This document shows, piece after piece, positions 52,268-61,723 of a stretch of DNA of 64,000 bases; positions within the stretch are counted from its first letter, which is position 1; the number at the start of each line of letters is the position of its first letter. The position numbers and the translations under genes were made by a program. The stretch comes from UBA6163 sp041753075 (GTDB lineage: Bacteria; Planctomycetota; Planctomycetia; Pirellulales; Pirellulaceae). A model generated the notes under the pieces. The model did no database searches, was not told the DNA's origin, and was given only the letters and a program-made list of their open reading frames with translations. The stretch spans positions 62,001 to 126,000 of the forward strand of contig JBGSVE010000063.1 in assembly GCA_041753075.1 (NCBI GenBank), in the 5' to 3' direction.

Positions 52268-55200
52268 CTACTCTTTGGTGATCGTTTCATCCAAATTCAT
52301 TACGATCCGGCACAATGTCGCCCACTGGTTCGGCTGCGACGGGCTGTCACCTGGTTGATTGCCCAGCCGCTCTCGTTGCTGTTGCAGTACATCGTTTAAC
52401 ACCTTGCGTTCCGCTTCGGTCGGACGCCGCGCGACACAGCGGCGAAAAATGAAGTCGATTCGATCTTGCGTGTGCGCGATCGAACTCGACAACTCGGCAA
52501 GCTTTTGGGCACATTCCAAGAACAGCGGTTCGTTGAGCGTCGTCAAAGCCTGCAGCGGAGTATTGGAGGCACTTCGCCGCACGCACGACACCTCGCCCGT
52601 CGGTGCATCAAACGCTTGGAGCGCCGGATACGGCACCGAGCGAAATCGAAATGTATAGACGGCGCGACGATATTGATCGCCGTCGGTGTCGAACGCCCAA
52701 CTCTTCGGCCCGTAGCTTGCCGGTGGCTCGAACAAGAACTCCGGAGCCGGCGGATAGACCGCTGGGCCGCCGACGCGGCGATTGATCAGCCCGCTGGCGG
52801 CCAGCGCAATATCGCGAACAACTTCAGCCGAAACGCGAAACCGCGGTCCACGGGCCAGCAGTCGGTTCGCCGGATCAAGCTCCCACAACAGCGGCGACAC
52901 GGCCGAGGATTGTTGGTAGGTCGCCGACGTCACAATTCTCCGGTGCAGGTGTTTCAAACTCCAACCGTTGTCCATCAAATCAACGGCCATCCAGTCCAAC
53001 AACTCGGGATGCGACGGCGGTTCGCCCTGCAGTCCCAGGTCATCACTCGATGCCGAAAGCCCGGTGCCGAAATACTCTTGCCAAACTCGATTCACGAGCG
53101 ACCGCGCGGTTGTGGGATGATTGCGATTGACAAGCCATCGGGCAAAATCCAATCGCGTCGGCGCGCTCGTCGTGGTGATTGGCAGCAAGAAGTCCGGTGT
53201 GCCGGGCTGGACCAATTCTTCGGGACTGAGAAAGCTGCCACGATCGAGTCGATGCGTCGGCCGCCGCGACTGGCGCTCGGCCAAGACAAGCTGCGACGCC
53301 CCCGCCGGATGCGCGGCCCAAAGATCGTTTAGCTGGTCATTGTAGTTCGATAAATTCGCGTCTTGTCCGATCCAATGATCCAACAACGATGCGGTCTGCG
53401 AATCGCTTCGTCGCAGCGGTGACAAACGCAAGGCTTCGCGAATTGTCGGTGGCACCAAATCGATCGCTGGTTCGTCGGCACCCGTTGCCGAAACGCGGAA
53501 CCGGCCAAGGTTGTGCGTTTGGTTGTCGTCACTGTTCCAACCGCCGTGCTGTTGAGCCAGCCCAATCCGAAACACCAGCGGTTCGTCGTCGGTGGCGATT
53601 AGCGGTTCGGCCAACACAAACATCGCGGTCTGAGGAGTGTTGCGACGCCCTGGATCGATGTCACCATGCCAAGCGGTGTTCAAGTCGCCGTCGATTGCCA
53701 ACGACACCGGCCCGACCTCCCGCACCTTGTTGGACTTGTCCGCGAATTGAACTCCCAATGGTTGCTGAACCAGATTGATCGTCGCTGCGGCTGAGCGAAA
53801 CGGTAACGAAACCCATTTGCCCGCTTGGTTGACCTTCAGCTCGATTTCGCTCAACGTCCACGTCCCCTCGACCGATCGCCCGGGACCACCGTGGGGTAAA
53901 TTCGGATCATTCATCACATCGACGCGAATCGCCGTGATCTTCTTCAACGAACCAACTTGCACATCGCCGGTCGGCGTGGATTTTGTCGGCGCGTACCCTT
54001 GCGATAAATAGCTGCCATCGGGTTGCACGAGGAACTTCTGGCCGCCTTGTGTCTCGGCAATAAATTCAATCTCCAGCGGAGTCCAAGCCGACTCAACTGC
54101 CGCTTCGTTTGCGCGGAGCCAATCACCGAACTCGGTTTGCCACCGCGCGTTGTCGCGTTGCATTGCTTGACGCACCTCGGCCAATCGATTGCCAAGCTCA
54201 GCGATTTGTTGTTGCTGCTCGTCGGTGTAGACCGTGATGTTGGCTTCATGCGCGTTGTTCAAGAAAGCGAACATCCGGTAGTAGTCGGTGTGAGTTAGCG
54301 GATCGTACTTGTGCGAGTGGCATTGGGCACATTGAATCGTCAAGCCGAGTACCGATTTGCCGATTGCGTCCATGCGGTCGTACATCGCCTCCATGCGAAA
54401 TTGTTCAGGATCAACTCCGCCTTCTTCGTTAATCATCGAGTTGCGCAGGAAGCCGGTTGCGACTTGGTCGTCTTGAGTCGCACCGGGCAACATGTCACCC
54501 GCTATTTGTTTGATGACAAATTGGTCGTAGGGTAAATCACGGTTGAGCGAATTGACCACCCAGTCGCGATAGAAGTGTACGAACCTGGGCTTGTCTTTCT
54601 CGAAGCCGTCGCTGTCCGCGTAGCGTGCCGCATCAAGCCACACTCGGCCCCAACGTTCGCCGTAATGAACCGAGTCAAGCAATCGCGCGACGAGGTTCTC
54701 GTATGCCGTGGGCGATGTGTCATTACAAAACGCATCAATCTCCTCCGGTGCAGGCGGTAGTCCGACAAGATCAAGTGACAAGCGACGAATCAGCGTCTCG
54801 CGATTGGCCTGGTCCGCTGGGCTAAGGTCCGCGCGATTCAGTCGGTCCAACACAAACAAATCAACTTCACCGCGCGGCCAGTTCGACGCGTTGGCCTCCG
54901 GTGGCGATGTCTGCTGCGGCGGTGCAAATGCCCAATGATCTTCGTAGACCGCGCCCTGCTGGATCCACGATCGCAGCATCGCGACATCGTCCGGCTTCAA
55001 TGACTTACCGGAATGCGGTGGCGGCATTACCAGGTCGGCATCGCTGCTGCTGATCCGCGTCCAGAGTTCGCTGTGCTGGATGTCGCCAGGCACAACCGCC
55101 GCGTATCCGCCCAGGTCTGCGGTTGCCGCTGGGGCCGAGTCCAACCGCAAATCCGCCTGGCGGTTTTTTTCGTCGGGCCCGTGGCAGTGGTAACACGCAT

Positions 55201-55363
55201 TGGCCAAAATCGGTCGCACGTCGCGGGAAAAATCCAACGCCGCGGGTTTCCTGGAATCAGCCGAATTGATTTGATCAGCGTCGCCGGCGCTGCACAGCGA
55301 TCCGGTGTCAAACGGCCCGCTGGCCAGCAGACCGACGATTGCGAGCGAACAAATTTTTTTCAT
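52268..55363 (-). CDS. DUF1549/DUF1553 protein with cytochrome c motif (planctomycete PSCyt1-PSD1)
   Basis: 1031 residues with signal peptide (MKKICSLAIVGLLASG). The N-terminal PSCyt1-like domain has the haem-binding CYHCHG at about residue 60, followed by a DUF1549 domain (HWAFAPPQ, RLSLDLVGLPP, DAARYADSDGFEKD) with a second CAQCHSHKYDP. The central region is beta-rich, and the C-terminal part is DUF1553 (LDFARWLVNRNHPTTARSLVNRVWQEYFG, SNTPLQALTTLN). These proteins are abundant in planctomycetes, often next to sulfatases, and are suspected to act in periplasmic sugar oxidation; no defined reaction. It lies upstream of the BMC regulator and divergent from the pyrophosphatase gene. Confidence 0.93.
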   Translation of the reverse strand: MKKICSLAIVGLLASGPFDTGSLCSAGDADQINSADSRKPAALDFSRDVRPILANACYHCHGPDEKNRQADLRLDSAPAATADLGGYAAVVPGDIQHSELWTRISSSDADLVMPPPHSGKSLKPDDVAMLRSWIQQGAVYEDHWAFAPPQQTSPPEANASNWPRGEVDLFVLDRLNRADLSPADQANRETLIRRLSLDLVGLPPAPEEIDAFCNDTSPTAYENLVARLLDSVHYGERWGRVWLDAARYADSDGFEKDKPRFVHFYRDWVVNSLNRDLPYDQFVIKQIAGDMLPGATQDDQVATGFLRNSMINEEGGVDPEQFRMEAMYDRMDAIGKSVLGLTIQCAQCHSHKYDPLTHTDYYRMFAFLNNAHEANITVYTDEQQQQIAELGNRLAEVRQAMQRDNARWQTEFGDWLRANEAAVESAWTPLEIEFIAETQGGQKFLVQPDGSYLSQGYAPTKSTPTGDVQVGSLKKITAIRVDVMNDPNLPHGGPGRSVEGTWTLSEIELKVNQAGKWVSLPFRSAAATINLVQQPLGVQFADKSNKVREVGPVSLAIDGDLNTAWHGDIDPGRRNTPQTAMFVLAEPLIATDDEPLVFRIGLAQQHGGWNSDDNQTHNLGRFRVSATGADEPAIDLVPPTIREALRLSPLRRSDSQTASLLDHWIGQDANLSNYNDQLNDLWAAHPAGASQLVLAERQSRRPTHRLDRGSFLSPEELVQPGTPDFLLPITTTSAPTRLDFARWLVNRNHPTTARSLVNRVWQEYFGTGLSASSDDLGLQGEPPSHPELLDWMAVDLMDNGWSLKHLHRRIVTSATYQQSSAVSPLLWELDPANRLLARGPRFRVSAEVVRDIALAASGLINRRVGGPAVYPPAPEFLFEPPASYGPKSWAFDTDGDQYRRAVYTFRFRSVPYPALQAFDAPTGEVSCVRRSASNTPLQALTTLNEPLFLECAQKLAELSSSIAHTQDRIDFIFRRCVARRPTEAERKVLNDVLQQQRERLGNQPGDSPSQPNQWATLCRIVMNLDETITKE

Positions 55364-55458
55364 GGAATCTGCCAACGGCTTGCTGGTTGGTGTTGTGGCC
55401 ATCTCAAAGGCGGTTACTATGCCTTCGTACCGAAACACTTGAGAGAGCTAATTTACTG

Positions 55459-57939
55459 ATGATGGCCGTCCTTGTGATTTTACTCGCCACCGGCTCAGCC
55501 GTCTTGGCATTGGTTTGGGCGCGACGATTTTACGTTGAAATGATGGCGGCCGACGAAGGAACGGAGGCGATGCAGGATATCGCGGCCAGCGTCCGCGCCG
55601 GGGCAAACGCGTACCTGAGGCAACAGAACAAGTGGGTTGCGATCGTTTTCTGTGCCGTATTCGTGTTGTTGGCGGTGGCGGCGTTTGGATTGGAGTTGCA
55701 AAGTGCGTTTGTCCCGTTCGCGTTTGTGACCGGCGGATTCTTCTCTGGCTTGTCGGGTTGGTTCGGCATGAAGACCGCGACCTACGCCAGCAATCGGACC
55801 GCCGCCGCGGCTCGCAGTTCACTCAATGAAGCTTTGCAAGTTGCGTTTCGCAGCGGTGCGGTCATGGGACTGACGGTCGTCGGGCTGGGACTGATTTATA
55901 TTTGTGCTTGGTTCGCCATATTGTATTGGTTGGCACCGCTGGTCGGTGGCGAGGCCGGCACGATGTCGCTGCGGCAGATTTCGGTAGCGATGTTGTCGTT
56001 TGGAATGGGTGCCAGCGCGCAGGCTCTCTTCGCCCGCGTCGGTGGCGGCATTTTCACCAAGGCGGCCGACGTCGGTGCCGATTTGGTTGGCAAAGTCGAG
56101 CAGAGTCTTAAAGAAGATTCGCCGCGCAACCCCGCCACGATTGCGGACAATGTTGGCGACAACGTGGGCGATGTCGCGGGCATGGGAGCCGACTTGTACG
56201 AGTCTTACTGCGGCTCGATCTTGGCAGCGGCCGCGCTCGGTGTGGCTGCGTTTCATTCTCCCAGGATGGTTCCTGAGGGCATGACGACCGAGTCGGCTCA
56301 ACTGGCGGCGATGCTGTTGCCAATCGCGATCGCGGCAGTCGGAATTCTGTTGTCGATAGTTGGCGTCTATGCCGTCAAGACAAGCGAAGAGTTGTCACAA
56401 AAAGCGTTGCTCGCCGCGCTTGGCCGGGGAATCAATTTGTCGTCCGTCTTGGTTGCGCTCGCCGCCGTGGCAATCTCATGGTTGTTGATGCCCGCAACCG
56501 AGGGCACATTGATGTTTGGATTTTTGCCTGGCGTGGCGCTGAGTGTTGTCATTGGCCTGGCCGCCGGTTGGTCAATCGGTAAATGGACGGAGTATGCAAC
56601 CAGTGACGAGTTTTCGCCGACGCGCCGGTTGGCTGAACAAGCAACCACCGGCGCTGCAACGATCATCATCGGTGGCGTCGCCGGTGGAATGGCCAGCACG
56701 GCGGTTCCGGTGGTGGTGATCTGCGTTGCGATGTTGGCATCGTTTGGGTGCGCTAACGGTTGGCATTTCCATGATCTAAGCTTCTTTTCACTTGGCTTAT
56801 ATGGCGTCGGCGTCGCTGCCGTTGGCATGCTCAGCACGCTCGGCATCACGCTCGCAACGGATGCTTATGGACCGATCGCTGATAACGCGGGCGGCAACGC
56901 CGAAATGGCGGGGCTGGATCCGCTGGTTCGCGAGCGGACCGATGCGCTGGACAGTCTTGGCAACACGACGGCGGCGACTGGCAAAGGCTTTGCCATCGGT
57001 TCGGCGGCGCTGACTGCGCTAGCTTTATTGGCCGCCTACTTCGAGGGTGTGCGTGAAGGTTTTGATCGTTGGGGCGATGCGTTCGCCCAAACACAATCGG
57101 TCGAGGGACTGCAACGAGTCACGGCGGATTTTTTGATTCATCGTGACGGTGACTTGGTTACGAAGTACCTCGTCATTCACGATGTGCATCAGGACGAAGC
57201 GATCCGTCGGCAATGGCGTGCAGCGGAGATTTCGATTGCCGATTCCGCGCAAGTTCAATGGAATGAAGCAACGGGACGCGGTCGCGTTGATTCGATCCAA
57301 GCCGAGTTGGTGCCGGTTGCGGACGCTTCGATTCGCGACTTCTCGAACTACTACGACGTCACATTGATGAATCCGATGATTCTGGTTGGCGTGTTTATCG
57401 GAGCGATGAGCACGTTCGTTTTTTGTGCGATGACAATGCAATCGGTCAGCCGCGCCGCCCAAGGCATGGTGGAAGAAGTCCGGCGTCAATTCCTAGCCAA
57501 CCCAGGCATTTTGACCGGCGAAGTCAAGCCTGACTACGAGCGGCCGGTCGAAATTAGCACCAAGGCGGCACAGCGCGAGATGATTGCCCCCAGCCTACTC
57601 GGTTTGTTGTTGCCGGTTGTCGTGGGATTGTTGCTGGGTGTCGGTGGCGTGATTGGGATGTTGGCTGGTTGCTTGACCACCGGATTTTGCTTGGCGGTGT
57701 TCATGAGCAACAGTGGTGGTGCTTGGGACAACGCCAAGAAATACATCGAAGCGGGTCATTATGGTGGCAAGGGCGGCCCGGCTCATAAGGCAGCCGTCGT
57801 CGGCGACACCGTTGGCGATCCGTTCAAGGATACCAGCGGCCCCAGTCTGAACATTCTGATTAAGCTAATGAGTATGGTCAGCGTGGTCGTAGCGGGCTTG
57901 GTTGTGCGTTATAGCTTGGTCGCAATGGGCTGGTTTTGA
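55459..57939 (+). CDS. hppA: Membrane-bound ion-pumping pyrophosphatase
   Basis: An 826-residue integral membrane enzyme that uses pyrophosphate hydrolysis to pump H+ (or Na+). The metal and PPi sites are clear: DNVGDNVGDVAGMGADLYES (230-249), DAYGPIADNAGGNAEM (468-483) and GDTVGDPFKDTSGPSLN (782-798). The GNTTAATGKG sequence (501-510) has Ala and Gly where K+-independent enzymes have Lys and Thr, so it is probably K+-dependent. A segment of about 100 residues (about 528-630), hydrophilic, is inserted in a loop where most family members have about 20. H+ versus Na+ specificity cannot be told. ATG at 55459 or 55462. Divergent from the DUF1549 gene. Confidence 0.94.
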   Translation: MMAVLVILLATGSAVLALVWARRFYVEMMAADEGTEAMQDIAASVRAGANAYLRQQNKWVAIVFCAVFVLLAVAAFGLELQSAFVPFAFVTGGFFSGLSGWFGMKTATYASNRTAAAARSSLNEALQVAFRSGAVMGLTVVGLGLIYICAWFAILYWLAPLVGGEAGTMSLRQISVAMLSFGMGASAQALFARVGGGIFTKAADVGADLVGKVEQSLKEDSPRNPATIADNVGDNVGDVAGMGADLYESYCGSILAAAALGVAAFHSPRMVPEGMTTESAQLAAMLLPIAIAAVGILLSIVGVYAVKTSEELSQKALLAALGRGINLSSVLVALAAVAISWLLMPATEGTLMFGFLPGVALSVVIGLAAGWSIGKWTEYATSDEFSPTRRLAEQATTGAATIIIGGVAGGMASTAVPVVVICVAMLASFGCANGWHFHDLSFFSLGLYGVGVAAVGMLSTLGITLATDAYGPIADNAGGNAEMAGLDPLVRERTDALDSLGNTTAATGKGFAIGSAALTALALLAAYFEGVREGFDRWGDAFAQTQSVEGLQRVTADFLIHRDGDLVTKYLVIHDVHQDEAIRRQWRAAEISIADSAQVQWNEATGRGRVDSIQAELVPVADASIRDFSNYYDVTLMNPMILVGVFIGAMSTFVFCAMTMQSVSRAAQGMVEEVRRQFLANPGILTGEVKPDYERPVEISTKAAQREMIAPSLLGLLLPVVVGLLLGVGGVIGMLAGCLTTGFCLAVFMSNSGGAWDNAKKYIEAGHYGGKGGPAHKAAVVGDTVGDPFKDTSGPSLNILIKLMSMVSVVVAGLVVRYSLVAMGWF

Positions 57940-57969
57940 CCTGGAGCTTTGGCCCGATTAAGGTTTAGC

Positions 57970-57990
57970 AAAGTGTTTTACGACGCTCCA
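57970..57990. repeat. Partial family A repeat
   Basis: AAAGTGTTTTACGACGCTCCA matches the left half of the family A core; the second arm (CGTCGT) is missing, so no hairpin forms. It lies between the pyrophosphatase and DapA-family genes. Confidence 0.5.
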
Positions 57991-58004
57991 CAACAGGCCC
58001 ATTG

Positions 58005-58994
58005 ATGATATCCAGCCAGCGAATCACCGGCATTTTGACGCCCAATATCACGCCGGTGGACGCTCACGGTAATGTCGACGAAGACGTGCTGCGCGGTTAC
58101 ATCGATTGGTTGATCGACCGCGGCGTTGACGGCCTCTACCCCAACGGCAGCACTGGCGAATTCGTTCGCTTCACGGCCGAAGAACGTCGCCGCATCGTGG
58201 CCATCGTCGTTGACCAAACGCGCGGTCGCATTCCCGTCTTGGCGGGTGCAGCCGAAGCCAATGCCAAAGAAACGATTGCGGCGTGCAATGCCTACGGCGA
58301 CATGGGCGTTCGCGCCGTCGCCATCGTCGCCCCGTTTTACTATCGCCTCAGCAACGACGCCGTCTACGCATACTTTCGCGAGATCGCTGGTGCCGTTCGC
58401 GTTGATGTGACCATCTACAACATTCCCATGTTCGCTTCGCCGATCACTGTCGAGACGGCAGTTCGGTTGGCGCACGATTGTCCACGCGTCATTGGCATCA
58501 AGGACAGCAGCGGCGATTTGCCCAACATGATGCGAATGATTGCCGCGATTCGGCCACAGCGGAATGACTTCACCTTCTTGACCGGCTGGGACGCGGCGTT
58601 GGCACCGATGCTGATCGCCGGGGCCGACGGCGGCACCAATGCGACCAGCGGCGTGGTCCCCGAGTTGACTCGCGCGCTGCATCGCTGTGTGGTGGCCGGC
58701 CAAATCGAGGAAGCGATTCGGTTGCAGTATCAATTGGTGCCGTTGTTCGACGCCATGATTTCGCTCGGCGAGTTTCCCGACGGGTTTCGTGCCGGTGCAA
58801 GATCACGCGGCTGGGACCTCGGCCAAGGTCGTTTGCCCGCTTCACCAGACCAGCGGCAACAGCTTCAAGCTATGCAAGGGCGCATCGACGGTTTGGTCGC
58901 GTCGGTCACGCCTGAGTCAGGCGTAAACCACGAGGTGATGACGGCGATCGATTCGATCGTCCGCCGCGTCTTGTCACAATTGCAAACTTCCTAG
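58005..58994 (+). CDS. DapA-family aldolase with C-terminal encapsulation-like helix
   Basis: 329 residues of the DHDPS/N-acetylneuraminate lyase (class I aldolase) family. The Schiff-base Lys166 is in VIGIKDSSGD, Tyr138 in TIYNIP, and the substrate loop is PNGSTGEF (47-54). The TIM barrel ends by about residue 297. Then a short linker (SVTPESG) and a helix HEVMTAIDSIVRRVLSQLQ (309-327) follow; typical members (about 292 residues) lack this. The helix has the same hydrophobic pattern as the BMC encapsulation peptides of the operon 6 kb away. It may split a 2-keto-3-deoxy sugar acid to pyruvate and lactaldehyde inside the shell (inference). The ATG at 58005 is used; a TTG one codon upstream is possible. 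It converges with the next gene; stops overlap in CTAG. Confidence 0.85.
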   Translation: MISSQRITGILTPNITPVDAHGNVDEDVLRGYIDWLIDRGVDGLYPNGSTGEFVRFTAEERRRIVAIVVDQTRGRIPVLAGAAEANAKETIAACNAYGDMGVRAVAIVAPFYYRLSNDAVYAYFREIAGAVRVDVTIYNIPMFASPITVETAVRLAHDCPRVIGIKDSSGDLPNMMRMIAAIRPQRNDFTFLTGWDAALAPMLIAGADGGTNATSGVVPELTRALHRCVVAGQIEEAIRLQYQLVPLFDAMISLGEFPDGFRAGARSRGWDLGQGRLPASPDQRQQLQAMQGRIDGLVASVTPESGVNHEVMTAIDSIVRRVLSQLQTS

Positions 58995-59980
58995 AACGCA
59001 ATGTAGCGCAGCGCGTTGCGTAACGATTGGCCGGGAACGTAGGCGACCGGTTGGCCAAAGATGCCTTGACCGACCTGCACCGGATTATTTTCTTGGCCAA
59101 AGGAAATGAGCGGCCGAAAACCAGGGTTTCCTGGGATCACCGCCGGCAACGAACCACTGAGGTTTGTCGGAAACCCAACGCCCGGGGGCAACGCAACGCC
59201 CGGTGCAAACTGTGACGGCGGCGGATTGTAAGCTGCTGGTGCGTAAATGGGCCCCGCATACGTCGCCGGTGCACCGCAGCCGAATGAGCCGGCGCGGTAG
59301 GTCGATGGTCCGCTGATGTTGCGACAATTATCAATCGTCGCAAACGCGTTGTTCAATTGCGGCGGCGCAATTGATTGGTAATCATTGGGCCGCGCCGGCA
59401 AGCCTGGGTTGGTCGGGACCACCGTCCTAGTTTGCGGCACCGTGCTGGTTGGGCCAGGCGCAAACACATTCGGATTCGTCGGCAAACTTGTTTGCGGTGG
59501 CAGCGCTGGTTGGCGCGGAATCACCGCCGCCGGAGGAGTCGGTGGTTGACGTGGCGGTGCAACCGGCGTCACGGGTGCGGATTGAAAGGGTGCAGGCAGC
59601 GAGTTGGACGGCGGCGGCGCGAACCCGGAATTCGGCGGCACCGTAAAATTCGACGATGGCGGTGGCGCAATCGTTGAGCCGCTCGGTGGAATCACAAAAC
59701 TCGACGGCGGCAAGCTTGGCGGTGCGACGAAACTGCCATCGCCGCTTTGTTGCATCATCGCGACTTGGCGAACCGGTGAAGCCGGAGCGCGGTATCGATC
59801 AACCGCTGACGCCGCACCAAGCGGTCGCATGCGCGATTGCGCGGCGTTGGGTGCCGCGGTTGCGGACTGCATCGTGGTTGATTGCGACCAAACAACCGAG
59901 GCCATACCGCTGAATGAATTCCAACAAGCGATTAAGGCAAAGACGCGGACCACTTTCCAGCAAGCATTGAAAACCATCAT
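58991..59980 (-). CDS. Proline-rich exported protein of unknown function
   Basis: 329 residues. A signal-like hydrophobic segment (VVRVFALIACWNSFSGMASVVWS) near the N-terminus is followed by a long low-complexity region (about 60-200) rich in Pro, Ser, Asn and Gln (PPSSFVIPPSG, NFTVPPNSGFAPPPSN). A more ordered C-terminal part has Cys residues and Gly/Pro loops (SFGCGAPATYAGP, PVQVGQGIFGQPVAYVPGQS). It looks like a cell-surface or matrix protein; no known domain. Start at ATG 59980 or 59977. The last 4 bases overlap the convergent DapA-family gene. Confidence 0.7.
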   Translation of the reverse strand: MMVFNACWKVVRVFALIACWNSFSGMASVVWSQSTTMQSATAAPNAAQSRMRPLGAASAVDRYRAPASPVRQVAMMQQSGDGSFVAPPSLPPSSFVIPPSGSTIAPPPSSNFTVPPNSGFAPPPSNSLPAPFQSAPVTPVAPPRQPPTPPAAVIPRQPALPPQTSLPTNPNVFAPGPTSTVPQTRTVVPTNPGLPARPNDYQSIAPPQLNNAFATIDNCRNISGPSTYRAGSFGCGAPATYAGPIYAPAAYNPPPSQFAPGVALPPGVGFPTNLSGSLPAVIPGNPGFRPLISFGQENNPVQVGQGIFGQPVAYVPGQSLRNALRYIAF

Positions 59981-60153
59981 TCGTATCTCTCCAGCGCGCA
60001 AATTTCCATAAGTGTCTTACGCACCAGCCAACAAACGCCGCAATACCGAATCGTAACGATCAACTTTTGGATATTGACCACCAACGCGATTCCCAGATAT
60101 ATCCGACTCGTTAACGTTAGGTCGATCAACACATCCCTCGCGGCGGTAATGAT

Positions 60154-61512
60154 ATGTTTGGACAACAGAGCAGGCATCGCCGTCAACTTGATGCCGCGAA
60201 AACGTTACTCACTGCACTAGGCCAACAACTCAACAGCCCCGTCTCGGTGCGGCTTTGGGACGGCACAATGATTCCGTTGGGCACCGAAGTTGACGCGAAT
60301 TTGTTTGTGTCGATCAGCGGACCCGGTGTGATTGGATCCCTGCTACGTCGCCCCACCGCCGGCAACTTGCTGCGGCATTATGCACGCGGTCATGTCGATT
60401 TTCATGGCACCGACTTGCATTCGTTTTTGCAAAAAATGCACGTCGGCGATTCTCGCAAGCGAGCCAAGGCGATCAGCAGAACGGTGCTCTTCAAGTCGCT
60501 GTTGCCATTCTTGTTCGAGCCCGCAAGTTCGTCGGTCGTCGATCACGAGTATCAAGGCGACGTCAGCGGTCGCAGTCGCAAGCAAGGCGAGAACAGCGAC
60601 TTCATTCAATTTCACTATGACGTCAGCAACGAGTTCTACGAACTGTTTCTCGACAAAGAAATGGTTTACACCTGTGCCTACTTCACCGACTGGAACAATT
60701 CGTTGGAACAAGCCCAGCATGACAAGCTGGACATGATCTGCCGCAAACTTCGCTTGCAACCGGGCGAACGATTGTTGGACATCGGCTTCGGCTGGGGTAG
60801 TCTACTTTGCCACGCCGCCCAGCATTACGGTGTCACCGCACACGGAATCACCTTGGCGGAAAACCAAGTCACTTACACCCAAGAGAAGATCCGCAAACTG
60901 GGACTCGAAGATCGCGTCACCGTCGAAATCTGCGACTACCAAAATTTCTCGGGACGATTCGATAAAGTCGCATCGATCGGCATGTATGAGCATGTTGGCA
61001 TCGACAACCTTGCGGGATACATGAAGAAGGTGCATTCATTCCTGCCCAAGCACGGACTGTTTCTGTTGCAAGGCATTACGCGGCCCGGCAAGTCAACGAT
61101 GAGAAAGTTCCGGCATCAGAACGCGGAGCGGCGCATCCTGAACAAGTACATCTTCCCCGGCGGCGAGCTCGATCATTTGGGCCACATGTTGCAATCGATG
61201 GAGTCCAGTGGGTTTGAAGTTTCCGATGTCGAAGGTTGGCGAAACCATTATATGCAGACCTGCAAGCTTTGGTCACAGCGACTCTACGAACGTCGCGAAG
61301 AAGCGATCGCTTTTGTTGGTGAAGAGAAGTATCGCGTTTGGTTGCTCTATCTGACCGGTTGCTCACTCGCCTTTCTGAATGGAGGCGCACGGCTGTACCA
61401 AGTATTAATGGAAAAGCAGGCCAAGCGCGAGATTTCGTGCTTGCCAATGACCCGCGAAGACCTATACCGCGACCAGTCAACCAACGACGCACGCCGCCCC
61501 ATCGCAGCCTAA
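60154..61512 (+). CDS. cfa: Cyclopropane-fatty-acyl-phospholipid synthase family methyltransferase
   Basis: 452 residues. An N-terminal lipid-binding domain (about 25-120) is followed by a SAM methyltransferase core: QFHYDVSNEFYELFLD, then motif I LLDIGFGWGSLLCHAA near 210, ICDYQNF, and IGMYEHVG near 275. The C-terminal part has NHYMQTCKLWSQRL near 370, with the Glu and Tyr positions typical of CFA enzymes. It methylates double bonds of membrane phospholipid acyl chains, or a related lipid. A family A hairpin lies downstream. The gene is alone, with a 173-base divergent spacer before it. Confidence 0.9.
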   Translation: MFGQQSRHRRQLDAAKTLLTALGQQLNSPVSVRLWDGTMIPLGTEVDANLFVSISGPGVIGSLLRRPTAGNLLRHYARGHVDFHGTDLHSFLQKMHVGDSRKRAKAISRTVLFKSLLPFLFEPASSSVVDHEYQGDVSGRSRKQGENSDFIQFHYDVSNEFYELFLDKEMVYTCAYFTDWNNSLEQAQHDKLDMICRKLRLQPGERLLDIGFGWGSLLCHAAQHYGVTAHGITLAENQVTYTQEKIRKLGLEDRVTVEICDYQNFSGRFDKVASIGMYEHVGIDNLAGYMKKVHSFLPKHGLFLLQGITRPGKSTMRKFRHQNAERRILNKYIFPGGELDHLGHMLQSMESSGFEVSDVEGWRNHYMQTCKLWSQRLYERREEAIAFVGEEKYRVWLLYLTGCSLAFLNGGARLYQVLMEKQAKREISCLPMTREDLYRDQSTNDARRPIAA

Positions 61513-61526
61513 TCGCGTTCGTTCGG

Positions 61527-61554
61527 AAAGTGTTCGACGACGCTCCGCCGTCGT
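61527..61554. repeat. Family A hairpin repeat downstream of cfa
   Basis: AAAGTGTTCGACGACGCTCCGCCGTCGT; stem ACGACG / CGTCGT (61537-61542 and 61549-61554), loop CTCCGC. Fifteen bases after the cfa stop, in a terminator position. The rest of 61513-61880 has a small AATGGCGA / TCGCCATT hairpin (61636-61658) and a possible promoter near 61724. Confidence 0.6.
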
Positions 61555-61723
61555 ACCGTTTAGTTCTAATCTGCGAATCGCAGGCGATTCTTATGTTTAA
61601 AAACTGCGAAAGTTGAACAAGGCGGCGGCTGCCAAAATGGCGAAAAAATCTCGCCATTACGCAATTTTTCTGGGTACAGCCTGCGACAAAATGCGTCAGT
61701 TTGTGAAAAACAACGGCCCATGC

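Noticed and set aside
52466..53332. A 288-codon open frame on the plus strand
   Set aside because: Antisense to the DUF1549/1553 gene; Arg-rich shadow.
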